From: Streptomyces ortus
GTDB taxonomy: Bacteria; Actinomycetota; Actinomycetes; Streptomycetales; Streptomycetaceae
Reading direction: 5' to 3'
Length of the DNA: 64,000 nucleotides
Assembly: GCF_026341275.1 (NCBI RefSeq)
Contig: NZ_JAIFZO010000002.1
Span: forward strand, 4,494,118-4,558,117
Under the pieces are notes generated by a model, which saw nothing but the letters and a program-made list of their open reading frames with translations, searched no databases and was not told the DNA's origin. The translations under genes and the position numbers were made by a program. Positions 43,692-52,125 of the stretch are shown piece after piece; within the stretch, counting starts at the first letter, position 1, and every line of letters begins with the position of its first letter.

Positions 43692-44375
43692 GTGCAGGTA
43701 CTGCTGGCCGAGGACGACGACGGCGTGGCCGCTGCCCTCGTCGAGGCCCTGTACGACCACGGCCATGAGACCCGGCGGGTCCGCTACGGCCAGGACGTCC
43801 TGACCTACCACCGAAGCTCCGACCTGCTCCTTCTCGACCTGGGCCTGCCCGACACCGACGGCCTGGACGTGCTGCGCGCGCTGCGGGCGGTCAGCGACCT
43901 GCCCGTGGTGGTGCTCACCGCGCGCGGCGACGAGCGCTCGGTGGTGCGCGGGCTGCGCCTCGGCGCCGACGACTACCTCGTCAAGCCGGTACGCCTCGCC
44001 GAGCTGCTCGCCCGCATCGACACCGTCACGCGGCGTAACGCCGCCCGGCACGCGCCCACCGCCGCCCGGACCGTCCGCGCCGCCGACGTCGAGGTGGAGC
44101 TGGACGCGCGCCGGGTCCGGGTCGGCGGGGCGGAGGTCGAGCTGACCACGAAGGAGTTCGACATCCTCGCCGTGCTGGCCGGGCGCGCGGGGACGGCGGT
44201 CAGCCGCGAGCAACTGCTCGACGAGGTGTGGGGCGACGCCCACCACGGCGTGTCCCGCTCCCTGGACGTCCACCTCACCCAGCTGCGCGCCAAGCTGCGC
44301 CGCCCCGATCTGCTCACGACGATCCGGGGCTTCGGCTACCGCTTCGGCGCCTCGACGAGGGCCGACGAGGACTGA
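43692..44375 (+). CDS. OmpR-family response regulator (TctD-like)
   Basis: A 227-residue regulator. The receiver (1-115) has acidic EDD, phospho-acceptor Asp49 in LLLLDLGLPDTDG, TARG and a Lys in VKPVRLAELLARI. The winged-helix output (about 135-225) reads ELTTKEFDILAVLAGRAGTA and then TTIRGFGYRFG. The GTG at 43692 has AAGGAGG upstream. It is first in a three-gene operon with a kinase and a TAXI binding protein. It is divergent from ligJ across 220 nt, so control of that operon is possible. Confidence 0.93.
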   Translation: MQVLLAEDDDGVAAALVEALYDHGHETRRVRYGQDVLTYHRSSDLLLLDLGLPDTDGLDVLRALRAVSDLPVVVLTARGDERSVVRGLRLGADDYLVKPVRLAELLARIDTVTRRNAARHAPTAARTVRAADVEVELDARRVRVGGAEVELTTKEFDILAVLAGRAGTAVSREQLLDEVWGDAHHGVSRSLDVHLTQLRAKLRRPDLLTTIRGFGYRFGASTRADED

Positions 44376-44405
44376 CGAGGACTGACGAGGACGGAGGAGC
44401 GAGGC

Positions 44406-45968
44406 GTGCGCACGAGGGTCCAGGCCGCACTGCTGCTGTTCGTCGTGATCGCGGTGGCCGCGTTCGCCGTACCGCTGCTGCTGTTCACCGCGTCCGACCG
44501 CACCCAGCAACTGGTCCTGGCCCGCAGCGCCGACCTCGACCGTTTCGCGGCCCTCATGGACCAGGCCGCCGCGACCGGTGACACCTCGGCCGTCGCCGCC
44601 GAGGCCCGGCGCTACACCGAGCTGTACGGCGAACCGCTCGTCGTCACCGACACGCGCCGCAGGACCGTCGTCCAGACCGGCGGCATGCGGGCCGCCGACC
44701 CCGCCGTCGCTCGGCTGCTCGACGCGGCGCTGCGCAACCAGACCGAGCATCCCTCGGGGGCGTTGCGTCCCTGGTCACGGGGGCACCGGATGTTCGCCGA
44801 GCCGGCCGGCACCGGGACCCGTGTCTCCGGGGCCGTCGTGCTGCGGGCCTCGGTCGGCACCGCCGCGGACGAGATCACCCGGCGCTGGGCCGCCGTTCTC
44901 GCCGGGGCCGCGCTGGTCGCCGTCGCCTGCGCGGTGCTCGCGCAGGCCGCGACGGGGTGGGTGGTCAGCCCGCTGCGCCGGCTCGACCGGGCGGTGGGCC
45001 AGCTCGCCGCCGGGCTCCCGCCCGAGCAGACCCGGGCCGGCGGGCCGCCCGAACTGCGGCAGCTCGCGATCGGCTTCAACCGGATGGCGCGTACCGTCAC
45101 GGCGGCCCTGGAGCAGCAGCGCAGGCTCGTCGCCGACACCTCGCACCAGATGCGCAACCCGATGGCGGCGCTGCGGCTGCGCGTCGACGCCCTGCACACC
45201 CACCTGGCGCCCTCGGGAGAGCGCACGTACACCGGGGTCACCGCCGAACTCGACCGCCTTGAGACCCTCCTCGACGACCTGCTCGCCCTCGCCACCGCGG
45301 AACACCGGGCCGGGGAACTGGCCATGACCCACGGCCCGGACGTCCACTGCGACGCGGCGGCGGTCGCGGCGGACCGCCACCGCCTGTGGGAGCCGGTCGC
45401 CGCACGCGCCGGCGCCCGGCTGGCCCTCACCTCGGCCGCGCCCCCGCTCCCGGCCGCCTGCACGGACCGCGAACTCGCCCAGATCGCGGACATCCTCCTG
45501 GACAACGCCATCAAGTACGCGGGTGAGGGCGCCGAGATCTCCCTCGACTGCGCCTCCGGGGCAGGGGCCGAGCCGGGGTCCCGCTCCGAGTCCGGATCCG
45601 GCTCGGTGGTCCTCACGGTCACGGACGACGGCCCCGGCCTCGGCACGGACGAACTCGCCCTGGCCACCACCCGCTTCTGGCGCGCGGGCCACCAGCGCGA
45701 GAACCGCACGGCGGGTACGGGCCTGGGCCTGGCCATCGCCGAACAACTCCTCGCGGGCCGCGGCGGCCGACTGGAACTGACGGCGGCCCGACCGCACGGC
45801 CTGCGGGCGAGAGCGGTGGTGCCGCGCGCGGCGGCGGGCCGAGCGGCCGGTACCGGCGGCCGGGACGAGCGGGGCGGACCGGGCGGTATCGGCGGCCGGG
45901 GCGCGCCGGGTGGGCCGGGTGGACCGGGCGGGACCGGCAGGCGGCACGAGCCGGGTGAGGCCCGGTGA
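44406..45968 (+). CDS. HisKA sensor histidine kinase (TctE-like) with Gly-rich tail
   Basis: A 520-residue membrane kinase. It has one helix at the N-terminus (AALLLFVVIAVAAFAVPLLL), an extracellular sensor of about 120 residues, a second helix near 160-185, HAMP, and the HisKA phospho-acceptor DTSHQMRNPMAALRLRVDAL with His247. The HATPase domain has the N-box ILLDNAIKYAGEGA and G-boxes DDGPGLG and GTGLGLAIA. The last 40 residues are collagen-like, built of Gly, Pro and Arg. The stop overlaps the start of the TAXI binding-protein gene, so a periplasm-type receptor may feed the sensor domain. Confidence 0.92.
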   Translation: MRTRVQAALLLFVVIAVAAFAVPLLLFTASDRTQQLVLARSADLDRFAALMDQAAATGDTSAVAAEARRYTELYGEPLVVTDTRRRTVVQTGGMRAADPAVARLLDAALRNQTEHPSGALRPWSRGHRMFAEPAGTGTRVSGAVVLRASVGTAADEITRRWAAVLAGAALVAVACAVLAQAATGWVVSPLRRLDRAVGQLAAGLPPEQTRAGGPPELRQLAIGFNRMARTVTAALEQQRRLVADTSHQMRNPMAALRLRVDALHTHLAPSGERTYTGVTAELDRLETLLDDLLALATAEHRAGELAMTHGPDVHCDAAAVAADRHRLWEPVAARAGARLALTSAAPPLPAACTDRELAQIADILLDNAIKYAGEGAEISLDCASGAGAEPGSRSESGSGSVVLTVTDDGPGLGTDELALATTRFWRAGHQRENRTAGTGLGLAIAEQLLAGRGGRLELTAARPHGLRARAVVPRAAAGRAAGTGGRDERGGPGGIGGRGAPGGPGGPGGTGRRHEPGEAR

Positions 45969-46981
45969 ACCGCCCCCGCCTCCGCCCCGGACCCCGCCCC
46001 CTGGACCGCCGTACCCTCCTCCACGCCGCCCTCGGCACCGCCGCCGTCGCCGTTCTCGGGGGTGCGCTCACCGGCGACGCGTCCGGGCAGCGTCCCGGGC
46101 CGAGCGGCGTCCTGCGGATCGCGACCGGTGAACCGACCGCGTTCTACGAGGCGTTCGGCCGCCTCCTCACCGCCGAACTGGAATCGGCGTACCCCCGGCT
46201 GAACTGCCGCGTCCGCACCACCGCGGGCAGCCTCACCAACATCGAACTGCTCCGCGACCGCCGCGCCGACCTCGGACTCGTCCTCACCGACACGGCGCTG
46301 GCCGCCCAGGGCTCCGGCCTCCTCCCGCGGCCGGTGCCCCTGCGCGCGATCGGCCGGGTCTACGAGACCTACCTGCAGTTCGTCGTGCGCGCAGACTCCC
46401 CCGTGCGCGAGGTCGCCGACCTGGCCGGACACCCCGTCTCGCTCGGCGCGACCGGCTCGGGTGCGGCCGTGCTCGGCGCCCGGATCCTGCTCGCGGCCGG
46501 CCTCACCCCGGACACCGACGTGCCCGTGCTCCATCTCCCGCTGGCCGACGCGGCCGAGGCGATGCGGGCGGGCTCGGTCGACGCCCTGATCGTCGCGGGC
46601 GGGGTGCCGCTGCCCACGCTGTCCGGCCTCGACGAACGCCCCGGTCTGCGGTTCCTGCCGCTGGCCGGGCTGCTGCCCGAGCTGGACGGGCGCGAGGGCC
46701 GGGCCGGTTCCGGTCTGGAGAAGGTGTCCCTGCCGCAGGGCGCGTACCGGTCGGCGGGCGGGGTCGCGACCATCGGGGTGTCCAACCTGCTGGTGTGCCG
46801 TCCCGATCTGCCGCACGCCGTCGCCGAGGCGCTGACCCGTCTGCTGGTCACGCGGGCGGGCGCCCTGGTCCCCGACAACGCCGTCGGCACCCAGTTCCTC
46901 GACGTCGGCAGCCTGATCGGCACGGGCGGCATCGCCCTGCATCCGGGGGCGGCGGAGGCGTACCGGGCCCTGCACGGCTGA
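45965..46981 (+). CDS. TAXI-family solute-binding protein with Tat-like signal
   Basis: A 338-residue exported binding protein. The leader DRRTLLHAALGTAAVAVLGG has a twin-Arg motif. The mature part matches the TAXI (TRAP-associated extracytoplasmic immunogenic) family: GVLRIATGEPTAFYEAFGRL, TAGSLTNIELLRDRRADLGL, SLGATGSGAAVLGARILLAA, and GVSNLLVCRPDLP. TAXI proteins normally deliver small organic acids to TRAP permeases. No DctM/DctQ gene is nearby; instead it is translationally coupled (4-nt overlap) to a sensor kinase, so a role as extracellular ligand receptor for signalling is likely, by inference. Confidence 0.85.
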   Translation: MNRPRLRPGPRPLDRRTLLHAALGTAAVAVLGGALTGDASGQRPGPSGVLRIATGEPTAFYEAFGRLLTAELESAYPRLNCRVRTTAGSLTNIELLRDRRADLGLVLTDTALAAQGSGLLPRPVPLRAIGRVYETYLQFVVRADSPVREVADLAGHPVSLGATGSGAAVLGARILLAAGLTPDTDVPVLHLPLADAAEAMRAGSVDALIVAGGVPLPTLSGLDERPGLRFLPLAGLLPELDGREGRAGSGLEKVSLPQGAYRSAGGVATIGVSNLLVCRPDLPHAVAEALTRLLVTRAGALVPDNAVGTQFLDVGSLIGTGGIALHPGAAEAYRALHG

Positions 46982-47049
46982 GGTGCCGGCTGCGGTGCCG
47001 GGCATTAACCGGGTCACCTTTGTCACTGTCATGCCATACGCTGCGTCTT

Positions 47050-47130
47050 CGACCGCGGGTACGCACCGTCGACGGTGCGAGGGGAACACGCGGTCGCTTC
47101 GAGCACGCCCGGCGAGTACCGGGCTTCTTT
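47050..47130 (+). promoter_or_regulatory. Structured leader RNA with terminator-like hairpin
   Basis: P1: CGACCGCG (47050-47057) pairs with CGCGGTCG (47089-47096). Inside it, P2: CGCACCG (47062-47068) pairs with CGGTGCG (47073-47079), loop TCGA. Internal-loop bases are GGTA and AGGGGAACA. A second hairpin follows: GCCCGG (47107-47112) with CCGGGC (47119-47124), then TTCTTT. The ribosome binding site GGGGGG (47133-47138) and GTG 47149 come next. The order resembles an attenuator or riboswitch; no known class is assigned. Confidence 0.5.
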
Positions 47131-47148
47131 GTGGGGGGTCACATCACT

Positions 47149-49119
47149 GTGCGCAGGCGCAGCATGTCGATCGCGACAACACTCGCGGTCGTCCTCAGTT
47201 CCGCGGCTCTGGCCGCGGGCACAGCGGGTCCGGCCTCGGCCGACTCCGCGAAGGTTCTCCCGGTGGCGTCCGTGGGCGACATCGTCGTGGACGGCGCCCA
47301 CCGGCGCGTGTACGTCTCCGATCCCACCGGCGGCAAGATCGTCGTCACCGACTACACGGGTGCCGTACGGGCCACCCTGACCGGGCTCTCCGGAGTGAGC
47401 GGCCTCGCGCTGTCCGCCGACTCCGGGCAGGTGTACGCGGCCGTCAAGAACGGCAACCGCATCGTCTCGGTGGAGACCGGGACGTACACCCAGAGCGCCA
47501 GCTACCCGGTGGGCGCGGCCCCCGGCGACCTGGAGGTGGTGGACGGCCGGATCTGGTTCTCCCACGGCACCGACATCGGCTCGCTCGACGTCTCGGGCAC
47601 CGAGCCCGTCGTCCACCTCGCCCAGCGCGGGGACGTCGGCTTCTCCGGCGCCTACGGCATGTTCCTGGCCTCCGACCCGGCCGTCCCCGGCGTCCTCGCG
47701 GTCGGCAACGGCGGCGATCTCGCCGTGTACGACGTGTCCGCCGACGGGGCCGCGCTGCGGGTCAAGGGCGACATGGACACCGCCGTACGGCAGATCGACC
47801 TGACGCCCGACGGCGGCCAGGTCCTCACCTCGTGGGGCGACCCCGAGTACGGCTACGGCATCGGCGCCTACGCGACCACCGACCTGGCCGAGCAGACCGG
47901 CTACCCCATCGACGCCTACCCGAACGCGGTGCGCGTCGCGCCCGACGGCAGCGTCGCGGGCGGCAGCGACTCCTGGTACGAGCCGGACGTCCACATCCAC
48001 CGGCCCGGCGACCAGACCCCGGTGCGGGAGTACGACTTCCCCAACACCGGCAACAGCAGCGGCGCCGACACCCTCGTGGACGGGGCGCTCGCCTGGGCGC
48101 CGGACGCGAGCCAGGTCTTCGCGGTCTCCGTGAACACCTACGGCACGTACACGCTGCGCGCCCTGTCCGACCCGACCAAGGAGCTGCCCACCCTCAAGGT
48201 GTCGGCCCCCACGAAGGCGGACCGTGCCAAGAAGCTCACCGTCACCGGCAAGCTGACCTCGAAGTCGGCGCTCCCCGCGGGCACCTCCCTGAGCGTGACC
48301 CGCACCGACGTCGAGTCGCCGAGCGGCAAGGCGCTGGCCGCGGTGAAGACGAAGGCGGACGGCGGCTTCTCGTTCACGGACACCCCGCCCGCCGGCGGCA
48401 AGGTCACCTACAAGGTGTCCTACGCGGGCGACGCCACGCACGGCGCCGTCTCCGGCTCCGACGCGGTGGAGGTCTCCCGCAAGGCGACCACGCTGACGCT
48501 CACCAACAACGGCAAGCTGTACTCGTACGGCAAGGACGTCTCCTTCACCGCGCACCTCGGGACGACGTACAAGAACCGTACGGTCGCGATCTACGCGGAC
48601 CCCTTCGGCTCCGACAAGCCGAAGAAGCTGCTGAAGTCGGCGAAGGTCAACTCCGGTGGGAACCTGTCGGCGACCGTCGACATGACCCGTGACACCACGG
48701 TCACCGCGGTCTTCACCGGAGACGCCCGCTACGCCGCGAAGACCGTGAAGTCGACGGCGTACGCCAAGGCGAAGGTCTCCACCACCGTCTCCAAGCACTA
48801 CAAGACGGCGAAGATCGGCTCCACGACGTACCAGTGGTTCCACAAGAACACCGACCCGAAGTTCACCACCACGATGAACTACTACTCGGGCCGCAAGCAG
48901 CGCTTCCAGGTGCAGGTGTACTACCAGGGCTCCTGGTACGACTCGGGCTCCGAGTACTTCTCCGTCGGCACGAACGGCAAGTCGGTCGTGTCCCTGGAGG
49001 CACCGGGCGAGTCCGGCATCCGGGCCCGCGTCCGCTCGTCGTACATCAACAGCTCGTCCGGTGACACGGTCAACTCCACGACCCACGGTGCCTGGAAGTA
49101 CATCACCTTCACCAACTAG
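47149..49119 (+). CDS. Secreted beta-propeller / Ig-like repeat protein
   Basis: A 656-residue exported protein. The signal peptide RRRSMSIATTLAVVLSSAAL (cleavage near residue 32 after PASA) is followed by a YVTN/SMP-30-like beta-propeller (about 33-345, repeats such as VYVSDPTGGKIVVTDYTGAV). Two bacterial Ig-like domains lie at about 350-435 and 440-530. A C-terminal domain (about 535-656) is rich in Tyr, Ser and Thr and ends HGAWKYITFTN. It probably acts outside the cell as a surface or adhesive protein; no catalytic motif was seen. GTG 47149 is preferred, ATG 47164 being possible. Its leader contains a structured RNA. Confidence 0.85.
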   Translation: MRRRSMSIATTLAVVLSSAALAAGTAGPASADSAKVLPVASVGDIVVDGAHRRVYVSDPTGGKIVVTDYTGAVRATLTGLSGVSGLALSADSGQVYAAVKNGNRIVSVETGTYTQSASYPVGAAPGDLEVVDGRIWFSHGTDIGSLDVSGTEPVVHLAQRGDVGFSGAYGMFLASDPAVPGVLAVGNGGDLAVYDVSADGAALRVKGDMDTAVRQIDLTPDGGQVLTSWGDPEYGYGIGAYATTDLAEQTGYPIDAYPNAVRVAPDGSVAGGSDSWYEPDVHIHRPGDQTPVREYDFPNTGNSSGADTLVDGALAWAPDASQVFAVSVNTYGTYTLRALSDPTKELPTLKVSAPTKADRAKKLTVTGKLTSKSALPAGTSLSVTRTDVESPSGKALAAVKTKADGGFSFTDTPPAGGKVTYKVSYAGDATHGAVSGSDAVEVSRKATTLTLTNNGKLYSYGKDVSFTAHLGTTYKNRTVAIYADPFGSDKPKKLLKSAKVNSGGNLSATVDMTRDTTVTAVFTGDARYAAKTVKSTAYAKAKVSTTVSKHYKTAKIGSTTYQWFHKNTDPKFTTTMNYYSGRKQRFQVQVYYQGSWYDSGSEYFSVGTNGKSVVSLEAPGESGIRARVRSSYINSSSGDTVNSTTHGAWKYITFTN

Positions 49120-49197
49120 GCGGTCCGCCCCCCGGCCGCCGCAGGCGGACATGTACGGGCTCTCCCGGCCGGGGGGCCGGGCAGGCAAGATGTCCCT

Positions 49198-49575
49198 ATG
49201 AAAAAGCTGTCCGTACGACCGGTCGGTCGTGGCTCCTCCGGTGCCGGCTCCACGGGGTCGGCGCTGTCGCTGTGGTCGCAGGACTCCGTGCTGTCGATCG
49301 GCTCGGTGGGTTCCGTGCTGTCCGTGGGGTCCGTCGGATCGGTCCTGTCGGTCGGCTCGATCGGAAGCGCCCTGTCGGCCGGCTCGATCGGCTCGTCCCT
49401 GTCGCTGATCTCGACCGGCTCCTGGCTGAGCACGGGGTCGCTGTTCTCCGCGCAGTCGCGGTGGTCGGTGCTGTCGTGGCGCTCCACCGGCGGATTCCTG
49501 GCGGTGGGAGCGGTGGGCGCCGCCGCCGGTGGCGCCCTGCTGCTGGCACGGCTGCGGCCCAGGGCCCAGGGGTGA
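49198..49575 (+). CDS. Tail-anchored protein with six nine-residue repeats
   Basis: A 125-residue protein. Residues 30-83 consist of six nine-residue units of the form SxLSxGSxG (SVLSIGSVG, SVLSVGSVG, SVLSVGSIG, SALSAGSIG and two variants), which would suit a narrow beta-solenoid. A single membrane helix (about 98-117, GGFLAVGAVGAAAGGALLLA) precedes a short basic end. There is no N-terminal signal, so it is probably tail-anchored with the repeats in the cytoplasm. I recognise no family. It lies 78 nt after the propeller protein and 89 nt before the PAP2 gene, both on the same strand. ATG 49198 lacks a strong Shine-Dalgarno. Confidence 0.7.
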   Translation: MKKLSVRPVGRGSSGAGSTGSALSLWSQDSVLSIGSVGSVLSVGSVGSVLSVGSIGSALSAGSIGSSLSLISTGSWLSTGSLFSAQSRWSVLSWRSTGGFLAVGAVGAAAGGALLLARLRPRAQG

Positions 49576-49664
49576 GGCCGGAACCCGAACGGTGATCCCC
49601 CCGTCTTCCCCTGCCGAGAGGCCCGCCCCGGGCCTGCCCACCCCCTAGCAAATCGACTGAAGAC

Positions 49665-51074
49665 TTGAAACACATAAAATCGCAGGTCGCCGCCCGAATA
49701 GACCCCCGCGTCGCGTCCTCCCTGTGGCGTCGGCCACGGGCGAGACTCTGGGCCGTGGTGGGTGTGGCGTCCCTCGGGTTCATGATCGCGCTGGAGATCG
49801 CCGCACGGCACTACGGCCTGCCGGGGCCGATGACCAACCAGGTGCGAGAGGTCGTCTTCGCCCCCAAATCGGGCGGCCTGCTGTACGCGAGTATGGCGCT
49901 GACGCTGGTGGTGCTCCCCTGGCGGCAGCGGTTCGTCGCGGTCGGCGCCGCGGTCGGCATCGACGCCGTCATCTTTCTCGTCCGGTGGGCGGCCGACGCC
50001 AGGGCGACCGACGGCCACCCCTTCGGGAACGGGGCGCTGTGGGTGATCCTGGGCTGTGCCGTCATCGCCTTCACGCGCCGCACCGGCCAGGACCGGGTGC
50101 TGCTGCTGAAGGGCGTGGGGCTCGGCCTGCTCCTGGTGGTCGGCCGCAAGACCGGCGACACCTGGCTGCTCATCACCTCCAAGACCCGCCCGATGGTGCT
50201 CGACCAGTACATGGCGACCGCCGACCACGCGCTGGGCAACCTCTCCTGGCCGCTGGGCAGACTTGTCACCGCGACCGGCCGGCTCGGCTTCAACCTCCTC
50301 GACTTCGTCTACGGCCAGCTCGCGGTGGCCGCGGTCGTCGTCGCCCTGTACCAACTGCGCAATGTGGCGGCCGAGCGCCGCTTCCCGGTCCACCATCTGG
50401 TGCGCACCTTCCTGCTGGTCGGCCTCCTCGGCCCGGCCGTCTACATGCTCTTCCCGGTCGTCGGACCGGTCTTCGCCTTCGGCACCGGCGCCCAGCACTG
50501 GCAGGGGATCAGCGCCTGGGCGGACAGTGCCCCCTCCAGCGTCCAGTGGGCGGTGGGCGATCTGTGGCCGCGTACCCCGCCGCCGATCGGCGCCCCGCAG
50601 GCCATGGGCTTCGACGAGATCACCCCGCGCAACTGCATGCCCAGCCTGCACACGGCATGGGCCGTCACGATCTTCATCCACTCCCGCAAGGGCCCGCGGT
50701 TCCTGCGGTTCGCGGGTACGTTCTGGCTGATCGCGACCCTCGCCGCGACGCTCGGCTTCGGCTACCACTACGGGGCGGACCTCGTCGCCGGTGTGGTGTT
50801 CGTCCTCACCATCGAGGCGGCCCTGCGCGCGTACGACCGCGGCTGGGACCGTTCGGGGATCCGGCTGGCCGCCCATGGCGCGACCGTCTTCGCCGCGCTC
50901 CTGGTGTCCTACCGCTTCCTGTCGCCGGAGATGGCCCGCTACCCGTGGATCTACGGCCCCCTGATCCTCCTGGCGATGGCCTCGGTGGTCCACGGCTACG
51001 TACGCACCACGACGGCGTGGGAACCGAAGCCCGCACCGACACCGCAGCTGGACCCGCAGCCCGAACCGGCCTGA
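49665..51074 (+). CDS. PAP2-superfamily membrane phosphatase/transferase
   Basis: A 469-residue integral membrane protein with about ten helices. The PAP2 signatures occur in the second half: NCMPSLHTAWAVTIF (catalytic His near residue 328) and GFGYHYGADLVAGVV (second His/Asp motif). The long N-terminal membrane part resembles inositol-phosphorylceramide-synthase-like PAP2_3 proteins. Substrates may be phosphatidate, isoprenyl pyrophosphate or a phospholipid head-group donor. The start is uncertain: TTG 49665 gives the frame as listed, with no strong ribosome binding site in an unusually AT-rich stretch. The C-terminal tail is Pro-rich. Confidence 0.85.
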   Translation: MKHIKSQVAARIDPRVASSLWRRPRARLWAVVGVASLGFMIALEIAARHYGLPGPMTNQVREVVFAPKSGGLLYASMALTLVVLPWRQRFVAVGAAVGIDAVIFLVRWAADARATDGHPFGNGALWVILGCAVIAFTRRTGQDRVLLLKGVGLGLLLVVGRKTGDTWLLITSKTRPMVLDQYMATADHALGNLSWPLGRLVTATGRLGFNLLDFVYGQLAVAAVVVALYQLRNVAAERRFPVHHLVRTFLLVGLLGPAVYMLFPVVGPVFAFGTGAQHWQGISAWADSAPSSVQWAVGDLWPRTPPPIGAPQAMGFDEITPRNCMPSLHTAWAVTIFIHSRKGPRFLRFAGTFWLIATLAATLGFGYHYGADLVAGVVFVLTIEAALRAYDRGWDRSGIRLAAHGATVFAALLVSYRFLSPEMARYPWIYGPLILLAMASVVHGYVRTTTAWEPKPAPTPQLDPQPEPA

Positions 51075-51132
51075 CGCGCACGGCCGGCGGCCGGCGGCCG
51101 TGCGGGCAGCGGTCTTCTGGGCGGGCCGCTCC

Positions 51133-52041
51133 TCAGGAGAACAGCAGGCGCCAGGTCAGCGGGCCGGGGATGCCGTCGGCGTCGCCGCGCAGCTCCTTGC
51201 GTGACTTCTGGAAGTCGCGCACGTTCAGCCGGTCCGCCTCGCCCCAGTTCCTGCTCGGGCCGACCTTGTAGTGGTCGCCGAAGCCGCGCTTCACCAGCTG
51301 CTTGCCGAGCTGCAGCACGTACGCGTTCGACGCGCCCGCCGCGAAGTACTTGCGCCCGGGGAACGCGGGCACCGCGGGCGTGGTCGTCCCCGGGGTGTCG
51401 TCGTCCACGTCCAGGTCGGCCTTCGCGTACTTGAGGATCCTGGCGAAGTCGATCGCGCCCGGGTCGCCGTGGACGTTCTCCGGCACGTGCATGTGCCCGC
51501 AGACGCCCTTGAAGGCCGTCCACTTCGCACCCGACATCCGCTGACCGCCGCCGTTCGCGTACGACGAGGGGTACGCGGGCCACGTCTTCGGGCCGGACAG
51601 CGGTACGCCGTGCTCCTCGTGCATCCAGGAGAGGAAGCCGGCGACCGCCCGCAGGGCCCAGTCGGGCGCGTCCGGCCAGTAGACGTGCGACCGGCCCGCC
51701 GACTTCCACTTCGCGTGCGTCTTCGGGTCGCAGGTGCCGACCAGCTCGACCTGGCACACGTTCAGGGTGTTCGTCTCGACCCCGCCGGACAGATTGACCA
51801 GCGCCCGTGACGAGGTCTCGATGTCGAAGTGCTGGTACCACTTCAGCTTCTTGGCGGCGAGGTCCGGCACCGCGGTCAGGTTCGGCGCGGAGGAGCCGCC
51901 GCCGTAACCGGGCAGGGTGGAACCCTCCGTGGTGTGCAGGACGACGACGTTGACCTGCATCGGGTCACCGCCGAAGTCGTCCTGGTACCAGTGGGTCCGG
52001 CTCGCGGAGGGGTATCGCTGGGGTCCTGTCCTGGTGCTCAT
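51133..52041 (-). CDS. N-acetylmuramoyl-L-alanine amidase-like protein with peptidoglycan-binding domain
   Basis: A 302-residue protein. The amidase_2-like part (about 20-190) has VVLHTTEGSTLPGYGGGSSA with a metal-binding His and GVCGHMHVPENVHGDPG with another. A peptidoglycan-binding domain follows (about 220-302; YVLQLGKQLVKRGF, GPSRNWGEADRLNVRDFQKS). It has no signal peptide, like phage or tailocin endolysins that need a holin or another export route. ATG 52041 has GGAGT upstream. No phage genes adjoin, so it may be a domesticated lysin. It is convergent with the PAP2 gene. Confidence 0.82.
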   Translation of the reverse strand: MSTRTGPQRYPSASRTHWYQDDFGGDPMQVNVVVLHTTEGSTLPGYGGGSSAPNLTAVPDLAAKKLKWYQHFDIETSSRALVNLSGGVETNTLNVCQVELVGTCDPKTHAKWKSAGRSHVYWPDAPDWALRAVAGFLSWMHEEHGVPLSGPKTWPAYPSSYANGGGQRMSGAKWTAFKGVCGHMHVPENVHGDPGAIDFARILKYAKADLDVDDDTPGTTTPAVPAFPGRKYFAAGASNAYVLQLGKQLVKRGFGDHYKVGPSRNWGEADRLNVRDFQKSRKELRGDADGIPGPLTWRLLFS

Positions 52042-52125
52042 CACAGACTCCTGGGTCGAGTACGTCCTGCACCCTGAAGAACGGCCGCGGGGGCACATCG
52101 ACTCAGAAGCCGGTCCACGGTCCGG

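Noticed and set aside
47029..49641. 870-codon minus-strand open frame opposite the propeller protein gene
   Set aside because: Val/Gly/Asp/Arg low complexity produced by antisense reading. The plus strand has signal peptide and domain structure.
49116..50993. 625-codon minus-strand open frame with Thr-Asp-Pro-type repeats
   Set aside because: The repeats are the antisense reading of the Ser/Gly nine-residue repeat gene and of the PAP2 gene, both supported on the plus strand.
49665..51074. PAP2 gene considered as part of a lipid-phosphate or teichoic acid cluster
   Set aside because: No glycosyltransferase, polymerase or lipid synthase gene adjoins, so no pathway is assigned.
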